Positions 1 through 6,857 of a stretch of 64,000 nucleotides of DNA are shown here, one piece after another. The DNA lies in the NCBI RefSeq assembly GCF_018618755.1, contig NZ_JACSMR010000012.1:1-64000 (forward strand), given 5' to 3'. The translations under genes were made by a program, and so were the position numbers. The notes below the pieces were generated by a model. The model was not told the origin of the DNA and ran no database searches. It worked only from the letters and a program-made list of their open reading frames with translations. Positions within the stretch are counted from its first letter, which is position 1; every line of letters starts with the position of its first letter. The stretch comes from Exiguobacterium sp. s193 (GTDB lineage: Bacteria > Bacillota > Bacilli > Exiguobacteriales > Exiguobacteriaceae).

Positions 1-321
1 AGGGTTGCACTTCGACTTGAAGCGGGGTCGTTCGTTCTGTTTCTTGAAGAAGCGGTCAAAGGCATCGGCAAGATGCTTGACGCTCGTTTGAACAGACGTG
101 CTATCGACTTCCTTCAGCCAGTCGAACGCTTGCTTCAACGACGGGAGTTCTTTCGAACAAGACCCGTAGGACAGTCCTTTCCCTGTCGCTTTATACGTCT
201 CATCCCACTTCGCCAAGAAGTGGTTGAAGACGAAGCGCGAACAACCGATCGTCTTCGCGATCAGGATTTCCTGCTCTTTTGTCGGATAGATTCTGAATTT
301 GTAGGCCTTGTGTGTCAGCAT
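1..321 (-). CDS. tnpB: TnpB-type IS200/IS605 protein, 5' part (cut by window edge)
   Basis: The reading frame is open for 107 codons from ATG at 321 to the window edge, so only the N-terminus is present. It opens with the typical N-terminal signature of TnpB/OrfB proteins (YKFRIYPTKEQ, residues about 6-16, then CSRFVFN and a basic FKKQ-RPRFKSK stretch). TnpB proteins are RNA-guided, RuvC-type nucleases encoded by IS200/IS605 and IS1341-type elements. A strong AAGGAGG lies about 8 bases upstream of the ATG. The RuvC domain and the guide-RNA region would lie to the left of the window. Family call is firm; whether the gene is intact cannot be judged. Confidence 0.85.
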   Translation of the reverse strand, partial: MLTHKAYKFRIYPTKEQEILIAKTIGCSRFVFNHFLAKWDETYKATGKGLSYGSCSKELPSLKQAFDWLKEVDSTSVQTSVKHLADAFDRFFKKQNERPRFKSKCNP

Positions 322-437
322 GATGTTCACCTCCTTACAAAGGATATACCCGAAAGAGAGGGTGGCGATTCATCGCCCACTTTCACCCGGGCTTCACCTT
401 GATCGTTTAGAAGTGGGCGTATTCTCGCCTAATTTTG
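1..437 (-). mobile_element. IS200/IS605 (IS1341-type) element, left end, partial
   Basis: Upstream of tnpB (minus-strand sense) are two GC-rich short inverted repeats, around 360-381 (GGCGAT/ATCGCC) and around 413-430 (GGCG/CGCC). This arrangement is usual for the subterminal hairpins of IS200/IS605 left ends. The sequence then changes to AT-rich DNA near 437. In the minus-strand sense TTTAT occurs directly before this point (438-442) and could be the target-adjacent motif. The boundary is an inference. No tnpA is seen in the visible part. Confidence 0.5.
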
Positions 438-609
438 ATAAAAATCCTTAGTGGTCATCGTCCGAATATGTACATTACCGTCCAGTGTCATCATGAATTC
501 TCTCAGTCCTTTTTAAATTTAGAGTACTTAAATTCTACTTAACAACAAAAAATTAATATCTATTATCATCTAATGACGCTCACTCGCAGAATCTGGTCAG
601 AAATCCGGT

Positions 610-1053
610 TCATAACAACACTCCATCCCCGACCATAAACGCCTTAAAGGCGACCGGCGACGACAGACGGATCCAGGTCGACGGTTTTCCGTATTCCATC
701 GAGGCATCGATGAACGCTTCCAGTGTTTCGACCGACGGCGTGTACAGTTTGACCATGAAGTTAAACGTCCCGGCAAGCCGGTGGCACTCGACGACATCCG
801 GATGGTCTTTACAAAACGTGATGAACCCCGCGCAACGTGTCTGCTCGAACATCAAAATCGCCATGATCGTTTTTTCGATCGCGACGGGATTGATGACGGC
901 GCGGTATCCTTCGATGACTCCACGGTCCTCAAGTTTTTTTACTCGCTCGTTGACGGCAGGGGTTGAAAGACCAACCGTTTTGCCGAGTTCCGTCCAGGAC
1001 ATCCGTCCGTCCGTTTGTAACGCATGGATGATGGCGTAATCAATTTCGTCCAT
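610..1053 (-). CDS. Lrp/AsnC family transcriptional regulator
   Basis: A 147-residue protein with the usual Lrp/AsnC size and layout. The N-terminal winged HTH (residues about 4-50) has the pattern DYAIIHALQTDGR...LSTPAVNERVKKLED, followed by a GVIEGYRA linker. The C-terminal half (about 65-142) is a RAM-type ligand-binding and oligomerisation domain. Such regulators usually respond to amino acids and often control a neighbouring transporter or their own gene. Here the neighbours (tnpB remnant and a small zinc protein) do not point to a target. Regulation of its own promoter upstream of 1053 is likely but unproven. Confidence 0.9.
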   Translation of the reverse strand: MDEIDYAIIHALQTDGRMSWTELGKTVGLSTPAVNERVKKLEDRGVIEGYRAVINPVAIEKTIMAILMFEQTRCAGFITFCKDHPDVVECHRLAGTFNFMVKLYTPSVETLEAFIDASMEYGKPSTWIRLSSPVAFKAFMVGDGVLL

Positions 1054-1203
1054 TTTTTCACTCTCCTAATATTATGAAGACATATCTTTAAATTACCATT
1101 GATTCTTAGGCGAAGCTACTTGAAAACGAGGAAAACAATCTGTCCGGTCACAATTTCGTTTCGTATAATTAAGACAGATCAAACGAGACGTGAGGTGAAC
1201 GAC

Positions 1204-1362
1204 ATGCAGGCAACAAATTGCACCCGCTGTGCGGAGACATTTGAAGAAGGTCAGGAAACATACCACTGTTCGCACAACTGTACATATTGTGCAGATTGTA
1301 CGAAGACCCTCAATTCCATTTGTCAAAATTGCGGGGAAAAATTAATTCAAGTACAACAGTAA
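1204..1362 (+). CDS. DUF1272-type small cysteine-rich protein
   Basis: A 52-residue protein with eight cysteines at residues 6, 9, 22, 26, 29, 32, 40 and 43, arranged as CxxC...CSxxCxxCxxC...CxxC. This matches the small DUF1272 family, which probably binds two zinc ions. The start is the ATG at 1204, which has GAGGTGAAC just upstream. Longer in-frame extensions lack a ribosome binding site. It is monocistronic and followed at once by a bidirectional terminator. The biochemical role of the family is unknown to me. Confidence 0.8.
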   Translation: MQATNCTRCAETFEEGQETYHCSHNCTYCADCTKTLNSICQNCGEKLIQVQQ

Positions 1363-1377
1363 ATCGATTTTTTCTTT

Positions 1378-1419
1378 ACAGACAAAAGCCCTCCTGCTTA
1401 GAGAAGGGCTTTTGTCTGT
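1378..1419. terminator. Bidirectional intrinsic terminator
   Basis: A 15-bp perfect stem (ACAGACAAAAGCCCT and its complement) with a 12-base loop lies between the converging DUF1272 and SRPBCC genes. The A-rich and T-rich arms let it work in both directions. Confidence 0.85.
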
Positions 1420-1420
1420 T

Positions 1421-1840
1421 TCATTGTTGTTCCGCATATTCTTTGAAGCGGTCAAGGATCGCCTGCCAGCCCGCTTGTTGCATCTCAGGCGGGTTCATCG
1501 TTTCCGCTTCAAATGTTTCGACGACGTTCGTTTCGTCTCCGTTCGCTTTAAACAAGACCGTCACGTGCCGTCCGTCGTCCAGTGTATAGGCTAACTTTTC
1601 GTAGAGAATGACTTCGTCATACACCCCCGTAAAATCGAACCCCATACTGCCGTCTTTTGCTGCCATGTGACTGGAGAACCGACCGCCTGCCTGGACATCA
1701 TTTGTCGCTTCCGTCGTATGCCAATCATCCGACGCCGCATTCCATGCTGTGATGTGCTCCGGTTCCGTCCAGTACGTCCACACTTCTGCGACGGGTCGTT
1801 GGATGACCGTCTCGATTTGTAACACTTGCGTTTGTCCCAT
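1421..1840 (-). CDS. SRPBCC / AHSA1-like domain protein
   Basis: A 139-residue START-like protein. It begins with the family's first strand and helix pattern (IETVIQRPVAEVWTYWTEPEHITAWN), has the central GGRFSSHMAAKDG loop and the Phe-rich strands, and ends with the long C-terminal helix (GWQAILDRFKEYAEQ). Members of the AHSA1/YndB-type group bind hydrophobic ligands, and specific substrates are mostly unknown. It ends directly at the shared terminator. Full length for the family, with no membrane segment. Confidence 0.85.
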   Translation of the reverse strand: MGQTQVLQIETVIQRPVAEVWTYWTEPEHITAWNAASDDWHTTEATNDVQAGGRFSSHMAAKDGSMGFDFTGVYDEVILYEKLAYTLDDGRHVTVLFKANGDETNVVETFEAETMNPPEMQQAGWQAILDRFKEYAEQQ

Positions 1841-1915
1841 AGGATTCGCCTCTTTTCCCGAATTTTCATTTCACCTTTACACCTTTCTCTATACCTCGGA
1901 AAATCCCTGCTCGGT

Positions 1916-3235
1916 CTATTGGATTTCCGACTTAACCGCTCGCTCAAATGTTGCCTGTGTCCGGTACTCGTGATCCAACCAAATCCAGCGTTTTGCTGTT
2001 CCTTTTTTTAATTGATAAGTATTATCTTCAAACCGATTTCCTGAACTTGTTTTGAAGAAATTTGCGACAAACAGGTTGTCCGGTCCTGTCGTAAACGTAT
2101 TATGATCAATCCGATTATCACGGACATCATGTTGGACGAGGAGCTGTCCACCTTCGAGCCCTTTCGTATCATTGCCGGTGACTTGATTGTCCGTAATCCG
2201 GATCCGTTTCGTACCACCGCGCTTTTTATCGTACCCGCCGATTGAAATCCCGGTAAACCGGTTCTGCTTCACTTGATTCGCACGGACGAGGATGTCGGTT
2301 GCGTACTTTTTCGCATGTTCACTCGTCACTTCAATCCCGATATCATTACGTTCGACCGTATTGTGTTCAATGGTCAGCTGTTTTCCCCCGTCAACATAAA
2401 TGCCGGCCGCATTGTAGTCCTTGCCGTAGACCGGATTGCCGTAACTCGAACTGTCCGTGACCTGATTCCCGGAAATGACGCCATTCCGGACGAAATCCTC
2501 CAATTTATTCGTCGCGACTCCCTCATAGCCGATCAAGTCGATCCCGATATTATCGTTACGGCGGACGATGTTATCCGTGACGGAAAACCCATCGATGTTG
2601 CCGTTTAAGACAAGTGCTTCGCTCGCCCCGAGCCGGTTGTCTTCGACACGGTTGCCGCGGACGGTGATTTGCTGCAAGCGACCGGTTCCATAAATCGCAA
2701 TCCCATGGGCATTGCCGTCTTTCGCATTTGTCCGGATACGGCGGACCTGATTATCGATCAGTTGAATGTTCCGTCCTGCCCCGGTGACAAAAATCCCAAT
2801 CGGTGTCTCGTTGGTTCGTGTCGTTTTGATGTCTGCGACAACCAATCCTTGGATCGTCACGTACTGCCGGTCTTCAATCCGGATGAGCGTCGTCTCCCCG
2901 TCCTGCTTCTTCAACCTCTTACCACTTAAGACGACTTTTTCTGTTTGGTAATTCCGGAAGACGACCGGTGCCTGTTTCGTTCCACTATGCCGGACTGTCA
3001 ACGCTTCCGTGTATGTTCCTTGACGGAGATACACCGTCGTCCCGGCTTTCGCAAGCTGACTCGCCCGTTTCAGTGTTTTAAGCGGTTTTTTGAGCGAACC
3101 GGAATTCGTATCCTTGCCGGCCGTCGCAACATACAGAACTTTTTTTGAAGCGGTCGATTCCGCCTGTTCCTGGTTCCAAGTCGCCGAACAGACGAATAGT
3201 CCGAGCGACAGCAAAACGATGATACGTTTTTTCAT
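1916..3235 (-). CDS. Secreted right-handed beta-helix repeat protein
   Basis: A 439-residue exported protein. Residues 1-27 form a signal peptide (KKR, then a hydrophobic stretch ending ATWNQEQAES). The start of the mature part (YVATAGKDTNSGSLKKPLKTLKRA) is the typical opening of DUF1565/PL9-like beta-helix proteins. From residue about 140 onward there are many coils with the N-x-V/I-x-x-N pattern (DNQVRRI, GNRVEDN, DNIVRRN, GNQVTDS, HNTVERN, ANQVKQN, DNQVTGN). Such proteins often bind or cleave polysaccharides such as pectate or alginate, but I cannot assign catalytic residues. It is a single gene with no sugar-utilisation partners nearby. Confidence 0.8.
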   Translation of the reverse strand: MKKRIIVLLSLGLFVCSATWNQEQAESTASKKVLYVATAGKDTNSGSLKKPLKTLKRASQLAKAGTTVYLRQGTYTEALTVRHSGTKQAPVVFRNYQTEKVVLSGKRLKKQDGETTLIRIEDRQYVTIQGLVVADIKTTRTNETPIGIFVTGAGRNIQLIDNQVRRIRTNAKDGNAHGIAIYGTGRLQQITVRGNRVEDNRLGASEALVLNGNIDGFSVTDNIVRRNDNIGIDLIGYEGVATNKLEDFVRNGVISGNQVTDSSSYGNPVYGKDYNAAGIYVDGGKQLTIEHNTVERNDIGIEVTSEHAKKYATDILVRANQVKQNRFTGISIGGYDKKRGGTKRIRITDNQVTGNDTKGLEGGQLLVQHDVRDNRIDHNTFTTGPDNLFVANFFKTSSGNRFEDNTYQLKKGTAKRWIWLDHEYRTQATFERAVKSEIQ

Positions 3236-3314
3236 GTCACTTTCATCCTCTCATTAAATTTTATGAACTTTCATTGTAACTATCACCCGTTCTCTTCACA
3301 CTTAACTTACTTAC

Positions 3315-3410
3315 ATGAAGGACGTGAAGTGGATGTTGAAACAAATGCTCGTCTGTTCATTATCGGCGTTTACGTTTGCCGGTTGCAGCACTGAAGAATC
3401 CGGTCCGTGA
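3315..3410 (+). CDS. Very short lipoprotein-like peptide
   Basis: A 31-codon frame, or 25 codons from the ATG at 3333, which has GAAGGACGTGAAG upstream. It encodes a hydrophobic signal sequence ending in the lipobox FAGC, followed by only seven residues (STEESGP) and TGA. A terminator follows 24 bases later. This would give a lipidated heptapeptide-sized product after signal peptidase II cleavage. It could instead be the truncated remnant of a larger lipoprotein gene. The position of the lipobox and the dedicated terminator favour a real transcript. Function unknown. Confidence 0.5.
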   Translation: MKDVKWMLKQMLVCSLSAFTFAGCSTEESGP

Positions 3411-3434
3411 AAAATCAGTCGTTAATATCTTACA

Positions 3435-3476
3435 AAAACAGACCTACCTCCTAAATCAGAGAGGCAGGTCTGTTTT
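3435..3476. terminator. Bidirectional intrinsic terminator
   Basis: Stem AAAACAGACCTaCCTC paired with GAGGcAGGTCTGTTTT lies between the short lipoprotein frame (+) and the DinB-like gene (-). T-runs are present on both sides. Confidence 0.8.
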
Positions 3477-3478
3477 AT

Positions 3479-3982
3479 TCACTTCCGTTGATGCGGTAAG
3501 GGAATCGTCAACGGTTTAAACTCTGGTCCGAGCAACACTTTCATCAAAAAAATCAGCTGGCCGGCGTGATAGGCATAGTGCGCCAGTTGCCGTTCGATCG
3601 CGTCGACGACGAGATGCGGTTCCCCGCGAATCAGGACGGTCCGTTCCAGATCGTCCGGTGTCAAGGAAGCAAGTGTTGATTCGACGAGCTGCCAGCCGTC
3701 ATGCCACAGTTTCAGTAGCGTCTCTTTGTCATATCCTTGATCGACGAACTCGGCGTCCCGGTTGCGGTCCGGTTTTTCGCCGTCCGTCGTTAAAAAATCG
3801 GTCCAGCGTGACGTCATATTGTTCGTCATGTGCTGAATCAGTAACGCGACATTGTTCGTGTCCGGTGCGAGTGTCTGATGAAACTGTTCCTCGTTCAGCC
3901 AATCGAGTGCCTGCTCCGCCGGTTCGCGGACGGCCCGGAACCTCGCTTGGATCGCTGTCAAGTATACTTCTTCAAAAGCCAT
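3479..3982 (-). CDS. DinB-like / DUF1572 family protein
   Basis: A 167-residue four-helix-bundle protein of the DinB/YfiT-like metalloenzyme superfamily. Readable features are the N-terminal helix, the central NNVALLIQHMTNNMTSRW motif with its helix-2 histidine, and the C-terminal LAHYAYHAGQLIFLMK motif with two histidines. Together these give the usual three-His metal site. The ATG at 3982 is preferred because AAGGAG lies 8 bases upstream; the upstream GTG at 3991 overlaps that ribosome binding site. The family includes thiol (bacillithiol/mycothiol) transferases, but the substrate here is unknown. Confidence 0.85.
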   Translation of the reverse strand: MAFEEVYLTAIQARFRAVREPAEQALDWLNEEQFHQTLAPDTNNVALLIQHMTNNMTSRWTDFLTTDGEKPDRNRDAEFVDQGYDKETLLKLWHDGWQLVESTLASLTPDDLERTVLIRGEPHLVVDAIERQLAHYAYHAGQLIFLMKVLLGPEFKPLTIPLPHQRK

Positions 3983-4002
3983 TTCCCTCACTCCTTCTCC
4001 TG

Positions 4003-5187
4003 TTAATCAATCACAAAATCCACACCTTTTTCTCCATCAATCGGTATCGTCCGTAACGTTTTTAACCGGTCGTCCGTGACGATCAACCGGTCTTTACCGG
4101 AAGAGGACGTGTCCGTTTCCGTGAAGTAGGAAGTCTTCTTATACGGATTCCGGTACAGGTAACGGTAATGATTCCCTTGCTTCCAAAACTTCGGTTGAAC
4201 CTGTTCAACCCGGAACGCTTGTCCGAACGTCCACTTGACGAGCCGTTGATCAGTATCATTTTCATCAGTATTGATGATTTGATAACCGGTCTGTTTGTTA
4301 ATCTTCCGCATCGGTTCCGTCGCCCAGTAGTTGACATCATCCAACACTGAAAATGACTTTTGTTGCATCGTGCCGTCCGTCTTCAGCTTGATCATCATGC
4401 CGTCGGTCGTTGCAAAATACGCTGTGTCTTTCGCGCCGTATAACGCCGTATAGGCATATGGTTCAACCGCTTTTCGAATGATGCGAGATTTTCCAGTCTT
4501 TTGGTCGAGCAGGACCATTCCGGCCGCCCCTTCTTGATCATCCTCGGTTCCGTTGTTGGCGTAAGCAATCGTCCGATCCAGTTCAAGGATCGGTGAATCA
4601 ACGACTGGCATCAACCGGTCTTCAATCGGATACCGTTTGTCCGTCCGGACGTTGATCAATTGAATCTTTTCCGACGGCTTTGCGGCGTTTGATGTGACCC
4701 AGACATCTTTCCCGTAATGGGCAACGGATGTGATCGCTGTATTCGGCACCTGATGTTTTTTAAACGTCCCCCGTTTGAAGTCATACGTAAAAAAGTGGTC
4801 AGCTTCGATACCGTCCGGGTGGTGGATATACATATGCCGCGGATCCGTTCCCTTTTGTGAAAGTGCCATCCGATACAAATCCGGATCAGCAATCGCTTCC
4901 GTCTTTAATTCTGTTCCCGTTTTTGATAATGTCGTCATCAATGCCGGCTCTTGCGGATCATCCTGTGTTTCTTTAGAACGATTGATGTCGGTTCCTGACA
5001 GCAGGATGACCTGACCGTCGTTCGGCTTAAACGTCATCGTCGTGACATCTTTTGATATGACCGGGTAAGAACTGGCTTTTGGTTCTTCGGGATGCGAGCC
5101 GATATAGAATGCACTCGCACATCCAACTACTGCTAGTCCAGCCGTTCCGTAAATCAATCGTTTTTTCCATGATTGAAGCAAAATCAT
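4003..5187 (-). CDS. Predicted lipoprotein with beta-propeller-like body
   Basis: A 394-residue protein with an N-terminal positive region, a hydrophobic segment and a lipobox-like VVGC at residues 20-23. This suggests membrane anchoring on the outer face; a single N-terminal TM helix is the alternative. The body has repeated strand patterns (DVWVTSN, DTAYFATTDG, VDSPILELDRTIAYANNG, DRLIVTDDRL) typical of six- or seven-bladed propellers, but no clear catalytic motif. It is transcribed divergently from the ABC operon that starts at 5364, with 176 bp between, so a functional link as a solute- or envelope-binding partner is possible but unproven. Confidence 0.65.
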   Translation of the reverse strand: MILLQSWKKRLIYGTAGLAVVGCASAFYIGSHPEEPKASSYPVISKDVTTMTFKPNDGQVILLSGTDINRSKETQDDPQEPALMTTLSKTGTELKTEAIADPDLYRMALSQKGTDPRHMYIHHPDGIEADHFFTYDFKRGTFKKHQVPNTAITSVAHYGKDVWVTSNAAKPSEKIQLINVRTDKRYPIEDRLMPVVDSPILELDRTIAYANNGTEDDQEGAAGMVLLDQKTGKSRIIRKAVEPYAYTALYGAKDTAYFATTDGMMIKLKTDGTMQQKSFSVLDDVNYWATEPMRKINKQTGYQIINTDENDTDQRLVKWTFGQAFRVEQVQPKFWKQGNHYRYLYRNPYKKTSYFTETDTSSSGKDRLIVTDDRLKTLRTIPIDGEKGVDFVID

Positions 5188-5301
5188 CCACTCATTTCAT
5201 TTATCATTTACCACTTCCATTTTATCGTTTATTGGTAAAAGAAGTCTAATATCATTTTTAAATTTAATTCCCATGCAACTTACTTTACCTTCAAAAAATA
5301 A

Positions 5302-5330
5302 TAGACAAAATTTTCAAATAATTTTATAGT
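5302..5330 (+). promoter_or_regulatory. SigmaA-type promoter of the ABC operon
   Basis: TAGACA (-35) and TATAGT (-10) are separated by 17 bases and lie 33 bases before the ATPase start codon at 5364. Each box matches the consensus at five of six positions. The surrounding 5188-5363 spacer is AT-rich and contains no gene. Confidence 0.6.
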
Positions 5331-5363
5331 TGAGTTACCTTATTTTGTAAAAGGAGCGTTCGA

Positions 5364-6056
5364 ATGGATATTTCCGTTAACAACCTCTCTCATGCTTTTC
5401 AATTGGCCGGGAGTCCATTACTCGTCTTAAAAGACCTCACGTGCCAGTTCTCAGCAACTGAAGTGACGGCAATCGTCGGTGCTTCGGGTTCCGGCAAGTC
5501 GACCTTTCTCAGTATGATCGGCTCCCTCGACCGTCCGACATCCGGACAAATCGAATACGACGGTCAAGACATCAGCCGTTGGAAAAATCGCCGCCTCTCC
5601 GCCTTCCGGGCACAGGAAATCGGCTTCGTCTTTCAACAGTTTCACCTGCTGCCTGCGTTGACGGTCAAAGAAAACGTGCTTGTCCCGCTCTTAAAACAAA
5701 AAACGGACTTCAATAAAGAAGAACGGATTGCACAGATCCTCGAGAAAGTCGGCTTACTTGAAAAACAACACGCATTACCGGCCCAACTGTCCGGGGGTCA
5801 ACAACAACGGGTCGCGATCGCACGGGCCCTGATCAGTCATCCGCGCTGGATTCTTGCCGATGAACCGACCGGAAATCTTGATTCCGTCACCGGCGAGACG
5901 ATTTTTCAATTGTTGCTTGACTTGCACCGGGAAGAGCAGTGCGGCATTTTGTTCGTCACCCATGACGTCGCACTTGCTGAACGGGCAGACCGGATTCTGT
6001 TCATGCAGGACGGACAAATCATCGAAGACCGGCGCAGACAGAACGTTCAGATTTAA
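5364..6056 (+). CDS. ABC transporter ATP-binding protein (MacB/LolD-type)
   Basis: A 230-residue ATPase with all nucleotide-binding motifs: Walker A GASGSGKST (39-47), Q-loop FQQ (about 90-92), signature LSGGQ (142-146), Walker B with WILADEP (162-168) and H-loop His200. The spacing and the TGNLD D-loop are those of the LolD/MacB/BceA group, which energises FtsX-type permeases for mechanotransduction or export rather than classical import. It is the first gene of an operon with a two-TM protein (16 bp downstream) and the permease at 6857. It is the only ATPase of this type in the window and may also serve the permease at 41863. Confidence 0.95.
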   Translation: MDISVNNLSHAFQLAGSPLLVLKDLTCQFSATEVTAIVGASGSGKSTFLSMIGSLDRPTSGQIEYDGQDISRWKNRRLSAFRAQEIGFVFQQFHLLPALTVKENVLVPLLKQKTDFNKEERIAQILEKVGLLEKQHALPAQLSGGQQQRVAIARALISHPRWILADEPTGNLDSVTGETIFQLLLDLHREEQCGILFVTHDVALAERADRILFMQDGQIIEDRRRQNVQI

Positions 6057-6071
6057 AGAAGAGAGGTGAGC

Positions 6072-6857
6072 ATGATCAAAACCTTCCGTTCCAAACTCAT
6101 CCGTCTCGTGATCGGCTCAAGTCTCGTCTTTTTTCTGCTGTCCTATACGGCACAATCGACGTATCAAGCGTTCCGGGAAGCAGACTTTTCCGAACAGGAA
6201 ACGACCATCACACGAGGCTGCGGAAAAGCTTCCTTGTCGAACCTGTTATTTTCAACATACAACTGTTCTGAAGGGGTCATTGCAGACGCATCCGAAGGGA
6301 AAATCCTTGGTGGAACGACAGAAAAGACGAAAAAAATCGAAGGGATGTCACGGGAAAAGACACCACCGACGGAATCAGCTACGTTTCTTGAGACAACGAA
6401 AGCGACTGCCCATTCGCAGTCTCCCTACTTGCTGCTGACCGGTCTAGTTCTTGCCGGATTGTCCCTCAACTTTTTCCTTAAAGGTCGACGGGGTCGCTCC
6501 CGTCCGATGGCCACGGTATTTGGACACAATCAAAACATGACCGGACCGTTGAAGTCGTCTAGCCGTCAGCCGATTAAAACACTGATTCACATACAACCCG
6601 AGGAATCGGTCCGGTTGCTTCTGCTCGACTTCAATCAACAATTGCCGAGAGAATTACAACGTCAAACACACGAAACGCTCACCGATTGGATGCGACGGAT
6701 TCAACTCACGACTTCTTTGACTCCCTACCTCATCACACGGTACGCCTCCCGGACCGATTTGCCGGAAGAACGGGACGTCATCCGATTTGAAGCGGATCTT
6801 ACATCGTATCTGTCTTTGCTTCATCATTCGAGGAAAGTACATAAAGGAGGATTCTAA
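6072..6857 (+). CDS. Two-TM protein of the ABC operon, DUF4129-like C-terminus
   Basis: A 261-residue protein. TM1 is at residues about 10-27, followed by an extracytoplasmic region of about 90 residues with two cysteines (RGCGKAS and TYNCSEG) that could form a disulfide. TM2 is at about 118-137 (LLLTGLVLAGLSLNFFL), then a basic cytoplasmic tail. The tail's last 90 residues (VRLLLLDFNQQL...HETLTDWMRRIQ...LITRYASR) follow the pattern of DUF4129 C-terminal domains; I regard this as a resemblance only. The ATG at 6072 has AGAGAGG upstream. Its stop overlaps the next start (TAATG), so translation is coupled to the permease, which argues for a complex subunit. Confidence 0.6.
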   Translation: MIKTFRSKLIRLVIGSSLVFFLLSYTAQSTYQAFREADFSEQETTITRGCGKASLSNLLFSTYNCSEGVIADASEGKILGGTTEKTKKIEGMSREKTPPTESATFLETTKATAHSQSPYLLLTGLVLAGLSLNFFLKGRRGRSRPMATVFGHNQNMTGPLKSSSRQPIKTLIHIQPEESVRLLLLDFNQQLPRELQRQTHETLTDWMRRIQLTTSLTPYLITRYASRTDLPEERDVIRFEADLTSYLSLLHHSRKVHKGGF

